Shown here one piece after another: positions 59,396-64,000 of a stretch of DNA of 64,000 bases. The stretch is from NCBI GenBank assembly GCA_038731605.1, contig JAVYQP010000002.1, forward strand, positions 124,001 through 188,000. Reading direction: 5' to 3'. The translations under genes and the position numbers were made by a program. How positions within the stretch are numbered: position 1 is the first letter of the stretch; every line of letters starts with the position of its first letter. This DNA comes from WYZ-LMO2 sp038731605. Its GTDB lineage: Archaea > Halobacteriota > Archaeoglobi > Archaeoglobales > Archaeoglobaceae. The notes under the pieces are model-generated. The model saw only the letters and a program-made list of their open reading frames with translations, searched no databases and was not told where the DNA came from.

Positions 59396-60108
59396 CCTTT
59401 AATAAGTTTTTTGAGTTCAATGAGCAACTTCTTCTCCTCTTCATCCATCGCCCTTTTTTCGTGCTTTCTGATCAGTTTTTCAATCTCCTCCTTCAACCCA
59501 CGCTCCTCCTCGCTCATAACGGCGCTAAGAATGCTTGCGGTGAAAAGAGAGACAATTGAGACGCCGAGAAGAACGATTACCATCGATATGATCTTCCCAA
59601 GCGGTGTTGCTGGAACGATGTCGCCATAGCCGACGGTTGTTATCGTTACAACCGCCCAGTAAATGCAGTCGAAAAAGCTAAGGTTCCTAACTTCACCTTC
59701 CGCAATGTAGAAGCTTATGGATCCGAGGAGAATGGTTATGAAGAGAAGAAGCATAGCATAGCCGAGTAGCTTTGCGGACTTAGCCTTCATCTCTCGCATC
59801 AGTTTAATCCCGAGCGCAATAATTCTGAGAACTCTCAGCGATCTGAAAAACGCAGCCAAGTGTGGTGGAACAAAGTAAAAGAGCACAATCGCTGGGATGT
59901 ATGCGAAGATCTCGTAAGAGTTCGTCAGAAGGTATTTCCTTCCGTGTTCACGGCAACGTGAGAAGAAATCCGAGATCAAGAGGACCGTGAGCACAAAGTC
60001 GATGGAGATTAGAACTGGACGAATTTCACCGCTCGCAAACTCCACCGCTATTATGGTTGCGATTGAGGCAACGGTTAACGAGATTGCGAGTGTTTCGTTG
60101 AGCTTCAT
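59392..60108 (-). CDS. Voltage-gated-type potassium channel (KvAP-like)
   Basis: A 238-residue six-helix channel. S4 carries regular Arg/Lys residues (RSLRVLRIIALGIKLMREMK, about residues 89-108); the selectivity filter TTVGYGD lies in the pore loop (about 157-163), and S6 (VIVLLGVSIVSLFTASIL) has a Gly hinge. A charged C-terminal coiled tail follows (LKEEIEKLIRKHEKR). It resembles KvAP and should form a tetrameric K+ channel in the cell membrane. It overlaps the DUF655 gene end by 4 bases, convergently. Confidence 0.92.
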   Translation of the reverse strand: MKLNETLAISLTVASIATIIAVEFASGEIRPVLISIDFVLTVLLISDFFSRCREHGRKYLLTNSYEIFAYIPAIVLFYFVPPHLAAFFRSLRVLRIIALGIKLMREMKAKSAKLLGYAMLLLFITILLGSISFYIAEGEVRNLSFFDCIYWAVVTITTVGYGDIVPATPLGKIISMVIVLLGVSIVSLFTASILSAVMSEEERGLKEEIEKLIRKHEKRAMDEEEKKLLIELKKLIKG

Positions 60109-60226
60109 ATCAAAGTTCTGTTGAGAATAAAAATCTTGGGCTTGCGAGATTCGGTGGTGAATCTATCAGGGTTTATTATCGAATTCTGAATCCAAAGCTT
60201 TTTAATTTTAGCGTTGAAAGCGTTGC

Positions 60227-61462
60227 ATGTTCGAAAAGGTGAGACCACCATCCGATGGGGAGAAGATCGAATACAGAGATGGAAAACTCATAGTTCCAAG
60301 GAATCCAATCATTCCGTATTTCGAGGGCGATGGGATTGGAAAAGACGTCGTTCCAGCTGCGATAAGGGTTTTGGATGCAGTAGCGGACAAAATAGGCAAA
60401 GAGATAGTCTGGTTCAAAGTTTACGCTGGCGAAGATGCATACAAAATTTACGGCAATTATTTGCCAGAAGATACGCTGAATGCGATAAAGCTTTACAGGG
60501 TCGCCTTCAAAGGACCGCTCACAACACCAGTGGGTGGCGGTTACAGGAGTCTTAACGTGACGATAAGACAAGTTCTCGACCTTTATGCGAATGTTCGTCC
60601 AGTCTACTACCTGAAAGGCATTCCGAGTCCCATAAAGCACCCAGAAAAGGTAAACTTCGTCATATTCAGGGAGAACACAGAAGACGTTTATGCTGGAATA
60701 GAGTGGCAAAGGGGGAGCAAGGAGGCGATTAAGCTCATAGAAATCCTAAGGCGGGAATTCGGGGTTCAGATCAGAGAAGATTCTGGGATCGGGATCAAGC
60801 CGATAAGCGAGTTTGCAACGAAAAGGCTTGTGAGAATGGCGATAAGGTATGCGATCGAGAACAACAGAAAAAGCGTGACTTTGGTGCACAAGGGAAACAT
60901 AATGAAGTTCACAGAGGGGGCGTTTCGGGATTGGGGATATGAGGTTGCGAGACAGGAGTTTTCAGAGTTCTGCATAACGGAAGACGAGCTTAATAGTCTC
61001 TACAACGGAAAACAGCCCGAGGGGAAGATAGTGATCAAAGACAGAATTGCGGACAACATGTTCCAGCAGATAATAACGAGGAGCGATGAATACGACGTCA
61101 TAGCCCTGCCGAACCTCAACGGCGATTACTTGAGCGACGCCGCAGCTGCGCTTGTTGGTGGACTCGGAGTTGCACCGGGTAGCAACATAGGCGATGGAAT
61201 TGCGGTTTTCGAGCCAATACATGGCTCCGCTCCAAAATACGCTGGGCAAAACAAAGTTAATCCCACCGCACAGATCCTGACAGGAGCTTTGATGCTCGAG
61301 TTCCTCGGATGGAAAGAGGCGAGCGAGATGATAAAGAAGGCAGTTGCAATGACGATAGAGCAGAAAATCGTAACCTACGACCTCCACAGGCAAATCGGTG
61401 GAAAGCTTGTGGGAACAAAGGAGTTCGCAGATGCGGTGATCGAAAATCTAAGCACGTTATGA
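60227..61462 (+). CDS. icd: Isocitrate dehydrogenase (NADP+)
   Basis: A 411-residue prokaryotic-type NADP isocitrate dehydrogenase. Substrate motif RSLNVTIRQVLDLYANVRP (about residues 103-121) includes the Ser in place of the regulated E. coli Ser113, and the coenzyme loop is HGSAPKYAGQNKVNP (about 340). GDGIGKDVVPA lies near the N-terminus. It makes 2-oxoglutarate from isocitrate, supplying biosynthetic precursors and NADPH. TATA-like TTTTTAATTTT is 18-28 bases before the ATG, so the transcript is probably leaderless. Confidence 0.97.
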   Translation: MFEKVRPPSDGEKIEYRDGKLIVPRNPIIPYFEGDGIGKDVVPAAIRVLDAVADKIGKEIVWFKVYAGEDAYKIYGNYLPEDTLNAIKLYRVAFKGPLTTPVGGGYRSLNVTIRQVLDLYANVRPVYYLKGIPSPIKHPEKVNFVIFRENTEDVYAGIEWQRGSKEAIKLIEILRREFGVQIREDSGIGIKPISEFATKRLVRMAIRYAIENNRKSVTLVHKGNIMKFTEGAFRDWGYEVARQEFSEFCITEDELNSLYNGKQPEGKIVIKDRIADNMFQQIITRSDEYDVIALPNLNGDYLSDAAAALVGGLGVAPGSNIGDGIAVFEPIHGSAPKYAGQNKVNPTAQILTGALMLEFLGWKEASEMIKKAVAMTIEQKIVTYDLHRQIGGKLVGTKEFADAVIENLSTL

Positions 61463-62382
61463 TTCAAATCTACGGCGCTGGAGTTGCAGGAACTTTTTTA
61501 TACCATCTCCTTCTTAAAAATGGCTACAAGGTTTCGATTTTCGACGTTCGCAAGTCTCCAGACTGTAGATGCGGATGGGGGATAGCTTACAGGGAGGCGA
61601 AGGAGCTGTATTCCGAGATCGAGGTCAACTTGGACGATTTCATCCTGACGAAGCCCGAAAAAGTCGTTGTCAATGGAGTCGAGCTCAAAAACAACGGGAT
61701 AGCTATTTTCGATAAGCTAAGGCTTCTAAAAGAGCTCTGGGGGAGCATTGAGTTCAAGAAGAGTGAGGCGGAGCTCATCGTAGACGCTACTGGGACAAAA
61801 AGGGAGTTCTTGCCAAAGATCGCAAACGACAGACTCGTGCCAACACTCCAATTCATGGAGAAGCACGAGAACGCTGAGAACATCTACATCCACTTCGAGA
61901 GACATGGCTACGCATGGGCTTTTCCATTGGGAGACTACTGGCACATAGGCGCTGGGAGTGTTTTCGAGAACAAAATTCCCGAGCTGATCGAGAAGCTACG
62001 GCTTAAATTTGGGTTTGAGAGAAAAGAGAGCGTTTGCAGTTGTAAGGCGAAAATAAGAATGCTCCCTCCATCGAAATGCAGACCATTCGTTCATCGCAAC
62101 GTCGTTGGTGTTGGCGAGGCAATAGGTTGTGTCAGCGGGGCTGGCGAAGGCAACGCTCCGTCGTTGAAGTGTGCGAAAATCCTTTGCGACTGCATCGAAG
62201 ACCTCGAGAGCTACGAGAGCAGAGTCTTGACGGAGCTTAAGTGGGTGGAGAGAGAGCAGAGATTCCTTGAAAGCGTGCTTCGAGGTCTTCCGGCGATTCA
62301 TCTGCTTTTCAGAATAATCCCGCACGAGAGCAAAAGACTCGTTAAACATTCGATCTTCGACTTCTTCCGTGTGTTCGTATGA
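61459..62382 (+). CDS. Geranylgeranyl reductase-like FAD protein
   Basis: A 307-residue flavoprotein of the geranylgeranyl reductase family. FAD binding is at IYGAGVAGTFLYHLL near the N-terminus; later come ELIVDATGTKREFL and YAWAFPLGDYWHIGAGS (about 145-170), and GVGEAIGCVSGAGEGNAPSLK near 220, all typical. Archaeal members saturate prenyl chains of membrane lipids or quinones. The ATG overlaps the icd stop. This protein is shorter than the usual 390-450 residues, so its substrate may be different. Confidence 0.82.
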   Translation: MIQIYGAGVAGTFLYHLLLKNGYKVSIFDVRKSPDCRCGWGIAYREAKELYSEIEVNLDDFILTKPEKVVVNGVELKNNGIAIFDKLRLLKELWGSIEFKKSEAELIVDATGTKREFLPKIANDRLVPTLQFMEKHENAENIYIHFERHGYAWAFPLGDYWHIGAGSVFENKIPELIEKLRLKFGFERKESVCSCKAKIRMLPPSKCRPFVHRNVVGVGEAIGCVSGAGEGNAPSLKCAKILCDCIEDLESYESRVLTELKWVEREQRFLESVLRGLPAIHLLFRIIPHESKRLVKHSIFDFFRVFV

Positions 62383-63080
62383 GCTACAAGCGATTCAAGT
62401 TCATATACAAGGAAACGATCGCAACGATCCTCGCTGAGAACGAGGAATTCTACGAGATCGCTGTGAAGGCAGTTCTTGAAGCGAGGAGCGAGATCGAAAG
62501 ATACGCAATGCGAAACCCATTGTTTTTGATCAGCTACGAGCCAATAGAGTGCGACGCTGGTGGAGTGGTTCGAAGAATGTGCGATGCTGCAAAGCTGGCA
62601 AAAGTGGGACCGATGGCAGCGGTTGCGGGAGCGATTGCGGACTTTGCGGTAGAGAAGATGATCGAAAATGGGGCGAAGTTCGCAGTGGTGGACAACGGAG
62701 GAGACATCTCGATCTTCACAGACAGAGAACTAAGGGTGGGAATCTATCCCACGAACTTTGCATTCGTAGTCTCTCCCGGCAAAAAGCTTGGCATTTGCAC
62801 ATCGAGCGGGAAAATCGGACCATCTGTGAGCTTTGGATTCGCAGATTGCGCAACTGTGATTGCGGAAAACGCATGCGTCGCAGATGCTTTCGCCACGGCG
62901 CTTGGGAACAGAGTAAAAGAGGATTGCGACATAGAAAAAGTTGTTCAGGAGTTCTACGAGGAGTTCTACGATCACATATTCGGGGTGCTCGTTGTAAAGG
63001 ATGAGACGATCGCTTTTGCGGGAGAGATTCCGAGAATTGAAGAATCAAAAGTGGATCCGGACCTCATAACCAAGCTCTAA
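62379..63080 (+). CDS. UPF0280 family protein (ApbE-like)
   Basis: A 233-residue UPF0280 protein, a family related to the flavin transferase ApbE. Visible features are VGPMAAVAGAIADF (about residues 88-101), VDNGGDISIF and CTSSGKIGPSVSFGFADCATVIAENACVADAFATALGN-like segments that match the ApbE SGxYxR/ADAxSTA region in pattern. The function is unproven. It overlaps the preceding gene by 4 bases in an icd-GGR-UPF0280 operon. Confidence 0.85.
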   Translation: MSYKRFKFIYKETIATILAENEEFYEIAVKAVLEARSEIERYAMRNPLFLISYEPIECDAGGVVRRMCDAAKLAKVGPMAAVAGAIADFAVEKMIENGAKFAVVDNGGDISIFTDRELRVGIYPTNFAFVVSPGKKLGICTSSGKIGPSVSFGFADCATVIAENACVADAFATALGNRVKEDCDIEKVVQEFYEEFYDHIFGVLVVKDETIAFAGEIPRIEESKVDPDLITKL

Positions 63081-63169
63081 GTTCGCTATTAAACCTTTGC
63101 CGAGATTGGGTTTGTTGAGATTGGGCCAAGCTGAAAGCCTTTATATATGAAAAGAGGAATAGTTAATTA

Positions 63170-64000
63170 TGAAAAGTGTAGATTTAGATCGGGTAGCTGT
63201 TATTGGAGCGGGAACAATGGGATCTGATTTGGCTCTGCTTTTTGCGATTTCGGGCTTTGATGTCACCGTAGTAGAAATTTCAGAGAAGGCTCGTAAGGTT
63301 CTTCACAAAAAGAATGAAGAGACATTAAAAGAACTCATGGAAAGGGAAATCGTCAAAGAAGAGCCCGAAGAAATTTTGAATCGAATAAAAGTGGAGCAAG
63401 AACTGAGGAGCGTAAAAGAGGCGAACTTCGTTCTTGAAGCAATCACGGAGGATTTGTATGTCAAGAGAAAGTTATTTGAGGAACTTGAAGAAGTCTTTCC
63501 AGAAGATATTGTCTTTGCAACCAATACTTCAAGCTATTCGGTAACTGAGATTGCCGATAAGATGAGACGACCTGAAAGAGTTGGGGGTATGCATTTTTCA
63601 AACCCTCCAATCTTTATGCCTCTTGTCGAAGTCGTGAAGGGAGAGAAAACAGGTGAAGAGACACTTGCTTTCATATCAGGTATTGCTGAGAAGATAGGTA
63701 AAACCCCCATCATAATCAAGCGGGATAAAAGGGGTTTCGTTCTGAACAGGATATTATCTGCGATGATGATAGACGGATTCTGGGCAATTGAGAGAGCTGA
63801 AGTCACACCACAAGAGTTAGACGCTACCATACGTTCAATTGGAAGCCCCTTAGGGATAGCGGAAGGAGCTGACATCATAGGAATAGATATAATCTACAAT
63901 GTCTTCAAAAACTTCAGGGAAGTTTACGGAGAAAGATTCAGATGCCCTCCATTGATCGAAAGAATGGTTCGAGAAGGAAAGTTAGGGAAGAAATCTGGTG
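63170..64000 (+). CDS. 3-hydroxyacyl-CoA dehydrogenase, partial (cut by right edge)
   Basis: The frame runs 277 codons from ATG 63170 to the window end. The product begins MKSVDLDRVAVIGAGTMGSD, an NAD-binding L-3-hydroxyacyl-CoA dehydrogenase; VGGMHFSNPPIF holds the catalytic His and LGKKSG near the edge is the start of the family's substrate-domain end. It resembles the N-terminal half of the fused enzyme at 43951-45882 but is AT-richer. TATA-like TTTATATATG is about 25-29 bases upstream. Whether a hydratase domain follows cannot be seen. Confidence 0.9.

Noticed and set aside
1..64000. CRISPR arrays, insertion sequences, rRNA genes
   Set aside because: No regularly spaced repeats, no transposase gene with terminal inverted repeats and no rRNA-like sequence were noticed on reading the window.

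Overview
The window looks like a chromosome segment of a hyperthermophilic, anaerobic euryarchaeon of the Archaeoglobaceae (Archaeoglobus, Ferroglobus or Geoglobus type). The evidence is a nearly complete fqo operon for the F420H2:quinone oxidoreductase in the order J-K-M-L-N-A-BC-D-H-I-F, with the B/C fusion; archaeal genes for proS, speD, bpsA, rpl21e, rpoF and DUF655; archaeal-style promoters with many apparently leaderless starts; and a heat-shock operator of the type described in A. fulgidus. The acyl-CoA and 4-hydroxybutyryl-CoA enzymes resemble the Ferroglobus/Archaeoglobus lifestyle, but the genus is an inference.

Layout. 1-10.6 kb: fqo operon, cut at the left edge inside fqoJ. 10.7-11.7 kb: small AT-rich patch with an orphan methyltransferase-tail ORF and a class II glutamine amidotransferase. 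11.8-14.5 kb: flavin reductase, enolase-superfamily dehydratase, small membrane protein, tRNA-Glu(CTC). 14.6-19.6 kb: acyl-CoA dehydrogenase, proS, a polyamine pair (speD, bpsA) and queC. 19.6-27.9 kb, minus strand: an archaeal FlxABCD-HdrABC electron-bifurcation operon with a double-length HdrA, headed by an unusual ferredoxin/MvhD-like/winged-helix protein. 28.0-31.4 kb: a four-gene dye-linked dehydrogenase complex resembling L-proline dehydrogenase PDH1 (pdhA-F-X-B order). 31.4-37.4 kb: a remnant endonuclease domain, hsp20 with its operator, and an AT-rich four-gene minus-strand operon (coiled-coil protein, two paralogous BREX/DUF2791-like ATPases, Lhr-type helicase). That operon looks like an antiviral system related to, but different from, Shango and the BrxD-BrxHI module. 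37.5-43.7 kb: DUF131, PK-C-like protein, Fe-alcohol dehydrogenase, aldehyde:ferredoxin oxidoreductase, HD phosphohydrolase, CoA-disulfide-reductase-like enzyme. 43.8 kb: tRNA(CAT). 44-49 kb: hydroxyacyl-CoA dehydrogenase/enoyl-CoA hydratase fusion and two AMP-forming acyl-CoA ligases. 49-53.5 kb: rhomboid-like protein, ROK kinase, CbiM(N)QO metal transporter. 53.5-57.5 kb: operon thiolase - 4-hydroxybutyryl-CoA dehydratase - MaoC hydratase - metallo-beta-lactamase. 57.7-59.4 kb: MTH938-like, rpl21e, rpoF, DUF655. 59.4-64 kb: KvAP-like K+ channel, icd, geranylgeranyl-reductase-like protein, UPF0280, and a 3-hydroxyacyl-CoA dehydrogenase cut by the right edge.

How it fits together. Acyl-CoA ligases, acyl-CoA dehydrogenase, hydratases, hydroxyacyl-CoA dehydrogenases and thiolase degrade acids to acetyl-CoA. 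Released electrons could pass through NAD(P)H, ferredoxin and F420. The Flx-Hdr complex would link NAD(P)H, ferredoxin and a thiol/disulfide pair, and Fqo oxidises F420H2 and reduces the membrane quinone. The most novel element is the 32.4-37.4 kb operon; next are the Hdr operon with its redox/DNA-binding head gene and fused HdrA, and the 4-hydroxybutyryl-CoA dehydratase operon.
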